Positions 38,063 through 47,224 are shown, counted from the stretch's first letter. The stretch is 57,041 nucleotides of DNA from Croceicoccus gelatinilyticus (GCF_018398395.1 NZ_JAHCBF010000012.1:1-57041); one strand, 5' to 3'. Program-made: numbers and translations. The notes: generated from the letters alone by a model not told the origin.

Positions 38063-39997
38063 TCAGAGCACCCGGACCTGCGTATCGGGCGCGAGTTGCT
38101 TGAAACGGCTGTGGACGTTTTCCTTGGTCGCATCGTCGGCAAAGCCATCGTCGCGGAAGAGGACGCGCAAGGGGGCAAGCGCGGCCATGGCGTCGGCCAG
38201 TTCGGTATCGATCCCGCCCTTCCCGCTGCTGTTTGGTTTGGCAAAGCATGCGATCAGCGCCGCGCCTCTGCCGCTGCCGTCTTCCGGCGCATCGACCAGC
38301 CAGACAGTGCGCCCGGCCAGATCGCGCTGCTCGATTGGCAGGGTGATATCGACGCCCCAGCGTAACAGCGAGCCGAACAGCAAGTCCTCTTCGCTGCGGT
38401 CGTCCTTGATATGGCTGACCATGCCTAGAAGCGCTTCCTGCGTGGCTTCCTTGGGGGTGACGCTGGTGTCGACGAAATTGCCGCTGTCGATGCGAAGCGT
38501 CCGAAACCCAGTGTCAAGTTTCCCAACGAGATCAGCATGGTCGCTTAAGATCTTTGCCCCAGCGCGACGGATACGTTCGCGCGAGATTTCGGCAACGTTC
38601 TTTATGCCGTACCCCCGTGCGACATGGTCTTCATCGACTTCTTCGGGAAGCTGAACTGCGATCCAAGAAAGATTGGTGGGGCGCTTTGAGGCCAAGCTAA
38701 ACGCTGCGTGAGCTGTCGTCCCGCTACCTGCGAAAAAGTCCATGACCAATGGTCGATCGCGCGGGTCCAATGCGAGCGATATAAAAGTTTCAAGCAGTTC
38801 GATGGGTTTGGGGAATTGCAGCAACACCTTTCCATCGAAACAGGATGAAAGGTCCTCTGTGCCGTGTTGGGTGTAAATGCCATCGATTACGCTGAAGGGC
38901 TTTTCGCCCCTTTCGACCCCGTTTTCATCTCGAAGATACTGCTTGTAATTGAGGGTTTTTTGACCTTGCTTGCCTGCGACAATCACATCGTTATTTTCCA
39001 GACCGGTCGTAAGTCGCTCCTTCGACCAGATCCACTGTCGCTTTGGGCTTATGATTTCGCCGTTATCCAATTCGACATCGTAGGAGAGATTCGGGCGGTC
39101 ATCCATGCTCTTAGTCGCTTCGAGCGGCTTGAGACGAAAAGGACCTCGAACTTCAAATTTCTCGTCACGTCCCTTGTAGTATCTTTCTACTTTTGCAGGA
39201 TCGTAAGGGAGCGAGAATGTGGGGAGGCGCTCAATGTTCTTGGCATAAAGCAGAATATACTCGTGCTGCGTGACGGCATATTTTTCCTTTGGACCTCCAC
39301 CATAGCTCTTCTTCCAGACGAAACATTCAGTGAAATTCGCATCACCAAAAATTTCATCGCAGACAGTTTTCAGATTCTTCAATTCGAAGTCATCGATACT
39401 GATGAAGATCATGCCATCTTCGCGCAGAAGGTTCTTTGCTAGCTTCAGCCTAGGATACATCATGCTGAGCCAATCGGAGTGGAAACGCCCATTGCTCTCA
39501 GGGTTAGCTACAAGCCGCCCCGAAGAGTTATTACGCTGACCACTTAGCTCTTCGTAATCATCACGGCTTTGAGTAAAACTGTCCTTGTAGACGAAGTCAT
39601 TGCCCGTGTTATACGGCGGGTCGATGTAGATCATCTTGACCTTGCCGAGATAGGTCTCCTGCAACAGCTTCAGCGCATCGAGATTGTCGCCTTCGATGAA
39701 CAGGTTGCGCGTTGTGTCGAAGTCCACGCTTTCTTCGCGCATCGGGCGCAGGGTCTTGTCGATGGGGGTGTTGGCGGTAAGCAGCGCTTGCCGCTTGCCC
39801 GGCCAATCGAGCCGGTACCGTTCCGCCGGGCCTTCGACCAGATAATCGGACAGAGCTTGGCGCAGCAGATCAAAATCGACCGAGGGCGCATCCTCGCGCG
39901 ATCCTTCCGTCCGGCATTCGGGAAACAGCTCGAGCAGCCGCTCAATATTCTGTCGGGTCAGGTCGGGGGTGGAGGCGTCGAGCTTTTCGATGGTCAT
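38063..39997 (-). CDS. mod: Type III DNA methyltransferase, Mod subunit
   Basis: A 644-residue beta-class N6-adenine methyltransferase: catalytic DPPYNTG near residue 126 precedes the AdoMet motif DFFAGSGTT near residue 420, with the target recognition domain between them. The N-terminal part matches EcoP15I-like Mod. The gene is the third of four leftward genes, upstream of res. The recognition-domain region (about 38.6-39.5 kb) is visibly more AT-rich than both sides, which hints that this specificity domain was exchanged. Confidence 0.92.
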   Translation of the reverse strand: MTIEKLDASTPDLTRQNIERLLELFPECRTEGSREDAPSVDFDLLRQALSDYLVEGPAERYRLDWPGKRQALLTANTPIDKTLRPMREESVDFDTTRNLFIEGDNLDALKLLQETYLGKVKMIYIDPPYNTGNDFVYKDSFTQSRDDYEELSGQRNNSSGRLVANPESNGRFHSDWLSMMYPRLKLAKNLLREDGMIFISIDDFELKNLKTVCDEIFGDANFTECFVWKKSYGGGPKEKYAVTQHEYILLYAKNIERLPTFSLPYDPAKVERYYKGRDEKFEVRGPFRLKPLEATKSMDDRPNLSYDVELDNGEIISPKRQWIWSKERLTTGLENNDVIVAGKQGQKTLNYKQYLRDENGVERGEKPFSVIDGIYTQHGTEDLSSCFDGKVLLQFPKPIELLETFISLALDPRDRPLVMDFFAGSGTTAHAAFSLASKRPTNLSWIAVQLPEEVDEDHVARGYGIKNVAEISRERIRRAGAKILSDHADLVGKLDTGFRTLRIDSGNFVDTSVTPKEATQEALLGMVSHIKDDRSEEDLLFGSLLRWGVDITLPIEQRDLAGRTVWLVDAPEDGSGRGAALIACFAKPNSSGKGGIDTELADAMAALAPLRVLFRDDGFADDATKENVHSRFKQLAPDTQVRVL

Positions 39998-40007
39998 AGC
40001 GCTTCTG

Positions 40008-40688
40008 TCATTTTGGTACGGTCAATTCTTTCAGCGCGGCCTGGGCGGCGCGCAATTCACGGTTGATCTCGGTCTTGCGGGCAAAGTCCCCCTCGCGGCG
40101 CAATTGCAATTGCAGCCGTTCGACAGCTTTGCCCTGTGTGGCGATTTTGCTCAAGCGTTCTGCCTGCGCGCGTAAGCTCTCTCCCCCGCGCGCGCCATGC
40201 GGCCAGAGCGAACGGAGCAGCCCGGCATAGAGCCCCTCCAGACTTGCTGCCTGAGGCAAAGGCGCGCGGGCTTGCGTTTCGGCCAACCATGCGCCGCGCC
40301 AGTGTTCCAGTGTTACGGTTTGCGCCTTATCCGCATCGCTGCGCCGTTTGTAGGCGGCTGCGAGCATCACCTCGTCCCCATCGGGCGCATGGCGCACCAG
40401 TTCGAAGATAATCGGATGCGGAATAGCCTTGTCGATATGGGCGAGCACGCGGTCGTCGATCTTGTCGCCGCGCAGGGTGAGATGGAACACCTCCACCTCG
40501 TCCACACCGCCCGCTGCTGGCAAATTCACGCTGCGCTCGAACAGTTTGAACGCCCAGTCGATCCGCTGCACCTGCGCGTCATAAAGTGCGCGGATCGCCT
40601 TGCCCCCGCCCGCCTGCCGAAACAGACGGTCGCGCGGAATGCGGTTCTCCACCTTTGCCGCAGCAGGCCAGGCGAACAGCGTGCTCAT
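40008..40688 (-). CDS. DUF4391 domain protein of type III R-M cassette
   Basis: A 226-residue protein with the DUF4391 shape: N-terminal FAWPAAAKVENRIPRDRLF, then PHPIIFELVRH and AAAYKRR, and a C-terminal helical, probably coiled-coil region (LKELTVPK end). No activity is established. It overlaps the helicase stop by 4 bases (ATGA) and precedes mod by 10 bp. The family recurs next to such helicase/mod/res sets, which suggests a structural or regulatory part. Confidence 0.72.
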   Translation of the reverse strand: MSTLFAWPAAAKVENRIPRDRLFRQAGGGKAIRALYDAQVQRIDWAFKLFERSVNLPAAGGVDEVEVFHLTLRGDKIDDRVLAHIDKAIPHPIIFELVRHAPDGDEVMLAAAYKRRSDADKAQTVTLEHWRGAWLAETQARAPLPQAASLEGLYAGLLRSLWPHGARGGESLRAQAERLSKIATQGKAVERLQLQLRREGDFARKTEINRELRAAQAALKELTVPK

Positions 40689-43600
40689 GCAGTGGTGTCG
40701 CGCACCACGAGGAAGGCGATCAATTCAAAGTCATCGATACCAGCCACCTCGCCGATCAGCGCGGTGGTCGGCCCGCTGGCAAACAGGCTGTCGATATCGC
40801 GCCCCTGCTTCTCCTCGATCATAGAGCGGATCGCATCGGAAAGCAGATCCGAATATTTCTCCATCCGCCGGCCGTCTTCGGTCTCTCGGTTGAAGGGTTC
40901 GTAGAGTGCAGGATCGGGCTCCGTCCGGTTGCGCGCTGCGGCCCTGAGCATGTCGAGCGCGTGCTTGGGATCGGTGTGGCGGACAACTGCCTCGCCGTTT
41001 TCCTTCACATAGACGAGGTAGAAGGGATGCAGTCGGTTATGCTGTTTCAGCTCCGCCTCCGCATCCAAATTGCGCAGGCAGAAGATGACGCCGGGGGGCA
41101 GCTTGGGGCCAGCCGGAACGATGGCGTGCATGCCAAGCGGCGCATCATCGAGGCTGCCATTGTCGCGCACCCAGCTGACCAGATCCATGCGGAAGTCGTT
41201 GAGGCCCAGGTCGGTGATGCCGACGCCCTGCCGCAGGTCCTCCAGATCGACGACTTCTTCCTGCATCTTGCGAAGCTGCTCGCGGCGATATTCGACATCG
41301 TTCTCGCGCGCAGTGAGCGGGTTATCGTCGCCTGTCGCGGTGAGGTCAGCGATGACCATGCGGCCTTCGACGCGGTCCTTGAGATTGATGTAGTCGTCGA
41401 GCTCGATATCAGGCCAGTAGCTGACGAGCTGGATGCACGCATTCTTGCTGCCGATACGGTCGACGCGGCCGAAGCGCTGGATGATCCGGACCGGGTTCCA
41501 GTGAATGTCGTAATTCACCACCATGTCGCAGTCCTGAAGGTTCTGACCTTCGGAAATGCAATCAGTGGCGATCATGATGTCGATCTCGCGGGTTTCGCTC
41601 TTGAGGCGTTCGATCTGCGCCTTCTTTTTGGAAACCGGCGAGAAGAGCGCGAGCACGGCGTTGAAGTCGAAGCCGTGACCGAGCGTTGTCTTTGGCCCGC
41701 CGGAGCCGGTGACTAGGGCAGAGTGCCGCCCGTCCTTCGCCGCAATAAAGCCAGCGATCTGATCGTAGAGATACTCTGCGGTATCGGCGAAGGCGGTGAA
41801 GATGAGCAGCTTTCCATTGCCCTCGTTGATCGGATCCGTGCGCTTGCGCTGGATGAAGTCGATCAGATGCTGGAGCTTCTCGTCATGCTCGGGCTCAACC
41901 CGCTCCATTTCTGCGAGCAGTCCGTCGATCAGCGCAACATCGCCTTCGAGATCGTGGCGGTAGGAGAGCAGGTCCATGTCCTCGAGCGCGACGCGAACCT
42001 GACCGCGTTCGAGTTCGGTTGGCACGTCATCTTCATCATCGGGGCGTTCAATTTCATAGGCGTAGGCTGAACCGCCTCCACGCTCGAATTGGGCGATGGC
42101 TTTGAGGGTTGCGTGATGCGTGGCAGAAAGGCGGGATAGAGTGAGCCGGAAAGCTTCAACCGAACTCTCCAGCCGCTTGAGCAGGTTGACACGCATCAGC
42201 GCCTTGATCGAGCTCTCGCGGTCGGTGCCTTTGAGGACGTTGGTTTCGGTCGCGGTGTCGTATTGCGAGTACTTGTCTTTTCGGCTCGGCTGGACGTAAG
42301 TCAGCGGCGCGTAGACCGCGAGGTTGAGCTTGCTTAGCTCGTCATAAATGTCGTTGAAGGTCGGGACATCAGGCCTGTCCGTGAGCGCGGGCCTGAACGT
42401 CGCTGGCTTCAACCGCTCCGGAAAGCCGCCGATTTCCTCGGTGTCATAATAGGTCGTGATGTGCCGCCGCGACCGCGCGATCGTCACGCTGTCGAGCAGG
42501 TCAAAGAAGGCAAAATCGAGCCGATCAAGAATGGCAGCGGGGGTGCGCTCATCGAGCGGGAGTTCCTCCCATTCGTTGAAAGCACGCTGGGCCTGCCGAA
42601 AAATCTCCTCGATCGTCTGGTTGGTGCCAAGCTTCTCCGCAAACGCCTTGCTGTCGCCCTCATATGCGAGTGCGAGTTGGTTCTTTAGGTCAGCAAACCG
42701 GTTGTTCACCGGCGTGGCCGACAACATTAGCACCTTGGTCTGTACTCCCGCCCGGATGACCTTGTTCAACAAAGCCCGGTAACGCGTCTCCGCCTCGCCC
42801 TGCGCCAGGGTCGCGTCATCGTTCCGGAAGTTGTGTGACTCGTCGATGACGATGAGATCGTAATTACCCCAATTCACCTGATCGAGCGGCATGCCCATCG
42901 AATGCCCGCTCGAACGCAACAGGTCCGTATGCGCAAGAACGTCGTAGTTCAGCCGATCCTCGGCGAGGATGTTGGTGGTTAAGTTTTTATTATAGGTATG
43001 CCAGTTGTCCGCGAGCTTCTTAGGACAGAGAACTAGGACCGATTTGTTTCGCAGCTCGTAATATTTGATTACCGCAAGCGCGGTGAAGGTTTTGCCAAGG
43101 CCAACGCTGTCCGCCAGAATGCAACCGTTGAAAGTCTCTAGCTTGTTGATCAGGCCGAGCGCGGCATCCTGCTGGAACTTGTACAGCGTGTTCCAGACTT
43201 TCGTTTCCCGGAACCCTGTCCGATCATTCGGCAACAGGTCCTCGTTAATGTCCTCCAGAAACGTCCGGAAGATAATCGAGAGCATCAGGTGATAAATGCG
43301 GGCAGGCGAGTTCTCAGCATAGACCTGTTCGAGCTGCTTACAGAGCGCATCGCTCACGTCTTGCAGTCGATCAGGCTGCTGCCAGAGTTGGTCAAAGAGA
43401 CTAACGTAGCGTGAGACTGCAGGATCATCTGTGATCTTGTTTATCATGGTCAGGTTGCCAGGCTGGTAACCCAAGTCGGCGGTCGTAAAGCCGTGAAGGC
43501 CGGTGTAAACAGCGCTCGACGTGTCTCCGGTTGCGCAAAGGAATGAGGGTATTGGATCCTTGGGATTAGATTTGAAACTACCTTTTGCGCGTATCCAGTC

Positions 43601-43921
43601 GGCGCATTGACGCGCCAAAGCACGGGTCGTCATCTTGTTTCGAAGTCGAATCTCAAACGGCGTACCGGCAAGGTCTCGACGGTTCATCACCGGTGGAATG
43701 ATAAACTCTCGATGCTGGCTCTTTCCTGGTCCGTGATCAGTGGCGAATGACGGTCCGGTAAAAATAAAATCGAAACTCTCGACGTTTTGCAGCTGCTGCT
43801 CGAGCGAAGCAAATGCATGAATAGAAAATGAGGCAGCCGCAATTTTGATTGCCTGCTTGTTTCCAAGCTCTGATTGCAGATCGTCGCCAAAGAGCGAACT
43901 TATATTGTCCAGTATTTCCAT
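40685..43921 (-). CDS. SNF2-type helicase with PLD-like N-terminus
   Basis: A 1078-residue protein. Residues 1-240 resemble a phospholipase D-like domain (AIKIAAASFSIHAFASLEQQL, FDFIFTGPSF). The SF2/SNF2 motor follows: Walker A ADSVGLGKTF near 270, DESH box near 358, SAT motif LMLSATPVNN, and motif VI RFGRVDRIGS near 814. I prefer ATG 43921, with AAGG upstream, over GTG 43948. It is the first gene of the res-mod operon, and probably helps the restriction module by remodelling or translocating DNA. Confidence 0.8.
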   Translation of the reverse strand: MEILDNISSLFGDDLQSELGNKQAIKIAAASFSIHAFASLEQQLQNVESFDFIFTGPSFATDHGPGKSQHREFIIPPVMNRRDLAGTPFEIRLRNKMTTRALARQCADWIRAKGSFKSNPKDPIPSFLCATGDTSSAVYTGLHGFTTADLGYQPGNLTMINKITDDPAVSRYVSLFDQLWQQPDRLQDVSDALCKQLEQVYAENSPARIYHLMLSIIFRTFLEDINEDLLPNDRTGFRETKVWNTLYKFQQDAALGLINKLETFNGCILADSVGLGKTFTALAVIKYYELRNKSVLVLCPKKLADNWHTYNKNLTTNILAEDRLNYDVLAHTDLLRSSGHSMGMPLDQVNWGNYDLIVIDESHNFRNDDATLAQGEAETRYRALLNKVIRAGVQTKVLMLSATPVNNRFADLKNQLALAYEGDSKAFAEKLGTNQTIEEIFRQAQRAFNEWEELPLDERTPAAILDRLDFAFFDLLDSVTIARSRRHITTYYDTEEIGGFPERLKPATFRPALTDRPDVPTFNDIYDELSKLNLAVYAPLTYVQPSRKDKYSQYDTATETNVLKGTDRESSIKALMRVNLLKRLESSVEAFRLTLSRLSATHHATLKAIAQFERGGGSAYAYEIERPDDEDDVPTELERGQVRVALEDMDLLSYRHDLEGDVALIDGLLAEMERVEPEHDEKLQHLIDFIQRKRTDPINEGNGKLLIFTAFADTAEYLYDQIAGFIAAKDGRHSALVTGSGGPKTTLGHGFDFNAVLALFSPVSKKKAQIERLKSETREIDIMIATDCISEGQNLQDCDMVVNYDIHWNPVRIIQRFGRVDRIGSKNACIQLVSYWPDIELDDYINLKDRVEGRMVIADLTATGDDNPLTARENDVEYRREQLRKMQEEVVDLEDLRQGVGITDLGLNDFRMDLVSWVRDNGSLDDAPLGMHAIVPAGPKLPPGVIFCLRNLDAEAELKQHNRLHPFYLVYVKENGEAVVRHTDPKHALDMLRAAARNRTEPDPALYEPFNRETEDGRRMEKYSDLLSDAIRSMIEEKQGRDIDSLFASGPTTALIGEVAGIDDFELIAFLVVRDTTA

Positions 43922-44101
43922 ACGACCCTTGAAGCGCGAATTCGTCACCTAGGCAACCGGCCTTGGTCGGCGATCCGCTAATGTAAGCAATGATTTGCGA
44001 AGACATTTTTACCAGCCTAAATTGGGGAGCGTCGAGATATAGCGTTCCCCTGAAACTCGAAAGTGGTTGGCAAATGGTAGTGGTGCCTTCAGCATTTGGC
44101 C

Positions 44102-45373
44102 TCAGACCTCCAAGAGCTTAAGCGCAGCAACGCTGGCGCGGGCAGATAATGCTTCGGCAACTGGCGCGACAGCATCCTCAGGCGGATTGCCGTGCACCGC
44201 GACGCCCTTCTCAATTTCTTTCGTCACCGCTTCAGCAAGGTCACTTACCCGGCGGCGAATGTATGGGGCACCTAGCCCTGCCTCCTCCGCGAACCTCGCC
44301 ACACTATCTCTGTCAAATTCTTCGAGTGTCGCCGCGCGGCCAAAGCGCATTGCGAGCTTGGGGGAGAGCTCTTCCCACATATGCGTGGCAACGAGATCGT
44401 AGAGCGGGGCAAGCACCACCTCGCCGTTCTCCCGGCGCAGCAGACTGTAATTCTTCGCGTGGGCATCGGCGTTGCCGATGATGAGATTGAAGATCGCCGC
44501 GTCGGCGAGCTTCAGCACTTCGCGTGCTGGCCGCGTCGCAGCGCTGCGCAACAGCGCGAAGCTATCGCGGAAAGCCGGCCCGCCCTCCGCCGCGTATTTG
44601 CGGTTTGAGGGGACGCTAAGTGCCTGAGCAAAGTCTTCCTGATGCAGGCGTTTCGTTTTTCCCTCGACCGACATCCGGTCAAAGCGTTCGACCAGCAGCA
44701 ACGGCTTGCCCGCCGCCTCGCGCCACTCTGCGTGGGCACCATCAATGCCCACCGCGCGCGCCAGTGCGAGGCAGAAGGCCTCATTCGCAGCTAACCCGGC
44801 AAAGCGATCCGGTTCAGGCTTGATCAGATGCGTGGATGGTTCTCCAGGGCGAGGGATCGCAATGCCACCGTCTACATTGAGCACCACCGGCAGTTTGCTC
44901 TGTGCCCCTGCAAGGCTGAGCCTCGCGCCGCCCTCGCCTGCCAGCATGGGCACAGCTGGCAACCGATCGAGCAGTTTCGCTAGCTCGCCCTCTTGGAGTG
45001 GTTCTGGAGCGGTCTTGGAGTAATCTCGAAGCGGCACTTCGTCTTTGGGCAGGAAGGCTAGAGCACCGGCAACATCTCCGCCCAAGGCCTCAAGCAGCCG
45101 AAAAGGATTGTCGGGCGAAACTCCAAGTGCCCGAGCGATAGCGGTACGCTGGCTTTCTTCGGGAAGCAGCCCGCCAAAAACGGCCTTGCAAGCATGGTCT
45201 TTAAATGGCTCTTGCTGCTTGGGCATCGCATGGGAAAGCGCCGGGGCAGTTTTATCATCCAGCCATTCAGGCGCATATGCGAAATGCATCGCGCCACCTT
45301 TGTCGATCGAGAGCTCGCCTGTCTGGCGCTCTTCCCACCAGACCACCAACGTATCTAAGATTGGCAGCGTCAC
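44102..45373 (-). CDS. hipA: HipA-family kinase toxin
   Basis: A 423-residue HipA-like protein kinase with the phosphate loop SLAGAQSKLPV, the catalytic region IFNLIIGNADAHAKNYSLL and the metal-binding APLYDLVAT. In E. coli HipA phosphorylates glutamyl-tRNA synthetase and stops growth; the target here is inferred. Its GTG start overlaps the hipB stop by 4 bases (GTGA), so antitoxin is translated first. Confidence 0.9.
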   Translation of the reverse strand: MTLPILDTLVVWWEERQTGELSIDKGGAMHFAYAPEWLDDKTAPALSHAMPKQQEPFKDHACKAVFGGLLPEESQRTAIARALGVSPDNPFRLLEALGGDVAGALAFLPKDEVPLRDYSKTAPEPLQEGELAKLLDRLPAVPMLAGEGGARLSLAGAQSKLPVVLNVDGGIAIPRPGEPSTHLIKPEPDRFAGLAANEAFCLALARAVGIDGAHAEWREAAGKPLLLVERFDRMSVEGKTKRLHQEDFAQALSVPSNRKYAAEGGPAFRDSFALLRSAATRPAREVLKLADAAIFNLIIGNADAHAKNYSLLRRENGEVVLAPLYDLVATHMWEELSPKLAMRFGRAATLEEFDRDSVARFAEEAGLGAPYIRRRVSDLAEAVTKEIEKGVAVHGNPPEDAVAPVAEALSARASVAALKLLEV

Positions 45374-45627
45374 TCCGACTCATCCTCGTTGAGCGTGTCC
45401 GGTCGACCCGCAATCACTATCCCGTCGGGCCGCTTGACCTGAAGTTCACAACCAAGTGCGGCGAGAACATTGAGCGCTTTACCCATTTGGACAGTGGGCT
45501 TCCCCCGCTCCAATTCGACGAGGAAGCGCAAACCGACGCCGCTTGCAGCGGCCAACTCGTCCTGTCGCAGACCAAGCTCCTTGCGTTCTTCGCGAATGAT
45601 TTGGCCGATAGCGGCAACATCGAGCAT
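45370..45627 (-). CDS. hipB: HipB-like HTH antitoxin
   Basis: An 85-residue Xre-type HTH protein: AIGQIIREERKELGLRQDELAAASGVGLRFLVELERGKPTVQMGKALNVLAALGCEL. I chose the ATG at 45627, which follows a perfect AAGGAGG; a GTG at 45633 would lie within that ribosome-binding site. It should bind HipA and repress the hipBA promoter at the palindromes just upstream. Confidence 0.88.
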   Translation of the reverse strand: MLDVAAIGQIIREERKELGLRQDELAAASGVGLRFLVELERGKPTVQMGKALNVLAALGCELQVKRPDGIVIAGRPDTLNEDESE

Positions 45628-45637
45628 GAGCACCTCC

Positions 45638-45653
45638 TTTCCCGATCGGGAAA
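45638..45653. promoter_or_regulatory. HipB operator 1, overlapping the RBS
   Basis: TTTCCCGATCGGGAAA is a perfect 16-bp palindrome beginning 11 bp upstream of hipB, overlapping its AAGGAGG. Binding here could block translation start as well as transcription. Confidence 0.75.
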
Positions 45654-45686
45654 TCTACGCAGATAGTCGATCAAATTCAAGATATT

Positions 45687-45702
45687 TTTCCCGAAAGGGA
45701 CA
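45687..45702. promoter_or_regulatory. HipB operator 2
   Basis: TTTCCCGAAAGGGACA matches the TTTCCC-N4-GGGAxA arrangement of operator 1, starting 49 bp further from the gene. Confidence 0.65.
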
Positions 45703-45736
45703 TTTACCATTCAAAAGGCGGCTTTGAAAAGTGCAA

Positions 45737-45752
45737 TTTCCCGTTCGGGACA
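45737..45752. promoter_or_regulatory. HipB operator 3
   Basis: TTTCCCGTTCGGGACA, starting 50 bp beyond operator 2. The three sites are spaced 49 and 50 bp apart, which would allow a repressor looping or array. Bases 45753-45914 hold nothing I can name. Confidence 0.65.
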
Positions 45753-45914
45753 TATTACACGCTTCGAAAATTTCGTGACACTGAGCCTAAAGTTACTCAA
45801 AGTCAGAGGCTCAAATCGCGGTTCAGCGAAGTCGGGGAGAAAATGTGGTAAAGCGCCCTCGAAGAGTTTCGCATTTCCACTAAATCACAAGTGATTGCAT
45901 CAGCCCACTTGCCA

Positions 45915-45932
45915 CCTCCGTCTCCGCCACCT
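45915..45932 (+). repeat. att site, junction of the two elements
   Basis: CCTCCGTCTCCGCCACCT repeats the 3' end of tRNA-Ser exactly. It closes element 1 and opens element 2, whose integrase follows 146 bp later. No third copy is seen up to 57041, so the right end of element 2 lies outside the window. Confidence 0.85.
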
Positions 45933-45967
45933 CGCTTTTCCCAGACAATCCCTTATAGTCCTCAAAC

Positions 45968-45989
45968 CCGCAGAAATGCGGCGTTTTTT
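45968..45989 (+). terminator. Intrinsic terminator at left end of element 2
   Basis: CCGCA-GAAA-TGCGG (45968-45981), then CG and a run of six T. It is 36 bp inside the att site, the same position as the hairpin in element 1, and would terminate the tRNA-Ser transcript if element 1 were absent. Confidence 0.68.
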
Positions 45990-46078
45990 CGCTTTTCGCC
46001 GTCCGCATAGTTCCCTATATGTTCTTATGCATCCGGCGTCGAGTGTGGGTCTGGATGTGGGTCTGAGAGGAACGAGCA

Positions 46079-47224
46079 ATGGGCAAACTGACGGCGATGG
46101 GAGTAAAGAATCTCACAGAACCAGGTCGCTATTCAGATGGAGAGGGTTTGATCCTCAAACTCGCCGCAAAGGGTAAAGGTAGCTGGATTGTCCGCATTCA
46201 GGCCGATGGAAAGCGCCGAGACTTCGGTTTAGGTCCACTTTCCGAGCTGCCGCTGGCCGATGCTCGCGAGGCCGCGCGGGCTCTCCGCAAGGAGGTGAAA
46301 GCGGGCGTCGACGTTCTCGCAGAGCGGGAAAAGGAAGCGTTGGTCATCCCCACTTTCAGCGACGCTGCCAAGCTCGTGCATGAAGAACACAAGGCCGCGT
46401 GGAAGAACGGCAAGCACCAAGCCCAATGGATCAAGACGCTTGAAACCTATGCCTTCCCGACTTTGGGCGACAAACTCGTTTCGGACATTGAGGGCCCTGC
46501 AATCCGCGATGCGCTTTCTCCGATCTGGCTGACGAAGCCAGAAACCGCGCGGCGGGTACGGCAACGAATCGGATCGGTACTGGATTGGGCCTGCGCCAAG
46601 GGTTTTCGCGAGACTGAAGCCCCGATGCGGTCGGTACTCCGTGGCTTGCCGCGCCAGCCCAAGAAGCAAGGCCACCTGTCAGCAATGCCTTATCAGGAAC
46701 TCCCCGCGTTCTTCACATGGCTGCGCGGGCGCTCCTCGGTCGGTCGTCTTGCCTTGGAGTTTGTGATCTTGAACGCCTCTCGCTCCGGCGAAGTCCGCGG
46801 TGCCTCTTGGAACGAAATCGACCTCAAGAAGAAGCTCTGGACGATCCCCGCCGAACGCATGAAAGCAGGGACTGCCCACGTTGTCCCGCTTTCGGAAGCG
46901 GCCTTGGACGTTCTTAAGCGAGCGAAAGCATTTCGCTCCCCTGTCAGCGATCTAATCTTTCCGGGCCAGAACCCGCGTCGGTACCTTTCCGATATGACCT
47001 TGCTGAAAATTCTGCGCGACAAAGGCCACGATTATACCGTCCACGGCTTTCGCTCATCGTTTCGCGATTGGGTTGCGGAAAAGACGAACTATCCAGGCGA
47101 GGTCGCAGAGGCAGCACTGGCCCATACGATCACAAACAAAGTCGAAGCGGCCTATCGACGCACGGACTATCTCGGCAAGCGCAAGCCAATGATGGCGGAC
47201 TGGGCGAATTTCGTGGCCGGCTGA
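46079..47224 (+). CDS. P4-type tyrosine integrase of element 2
   Basis: A 381-residue tyrosine recombinase, similar along its whole length to the integrase at 28138-29292. Active-site residues include Arg235 (ASRSGEVRG), His322 and Arg325 (HGFR), the LAHTITNK His and the AAYRR tyrosine. The start ATG follows AGAGGA at 7 bases. The differing N-terminal and middle parts show the two integrases are related but not a recent copy, unlike the relaxase blocks. Confidence 0.93.
   Translation: MGKLTAMGVKNLTEPGRYSDGEGLILKLAAKGKGSWIVRIQADGKRRDFGLGPLSELPLADAREAARALRKEVKAGVDVLAEREKEALVIPTFSDAAKLVHEEHKAAWKNGKHQAQWIKTLETYAFPTLGDKLVSDIEGPAIRDALSPIWLTKPETARRVRQRIGSVLDWACAKGFRETEAPMRSVLRGLPRQPKKQGHLSAMPYQELPAFFTWLRGRSSVGRLALEFVILNASRSGEVRGASWNEIDLKKKLWTIPAERMKAGTAHVVPLSEAALDVLKRAKAFRSPVSDLIFPGQNPRRYLSDMTLLKILRDKGHDYTVHGFRSSFRDWVAEKTNYPGEVAEAALAHTITNKVEAAYRRTDYLGKRKPMMADWANFVAG

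Larger units (their letters stand above)
27963..45932. mobile_element. Integrative mobilizable element 1, at tRNA-Ser
   Basis: About 17.95 kb between two direct 18-bp copies of the tRNA 3' end (27963-27980 and 45915-45932). Contents in order: P4-type integrase, membrane nuclease-like protein, MobF relaxase with RHH partner and oriT-like region, type III R-M cassette with helicase and DUF4391, and hipBA. No mating-pair formation genes are seen, so transfer would need a helper. The boundaries come from the repeats I can see; excision has not been shown. Confidence 0.8.

Noticed and set aside
34936-43921. Reading the four-gene cassette as BREX or DISARM
   Set aside because: No PglZ, BrxC or DrmA/DrmB-like genes; Mod and Res have the type III motif order, so an expanded type III system fits better.
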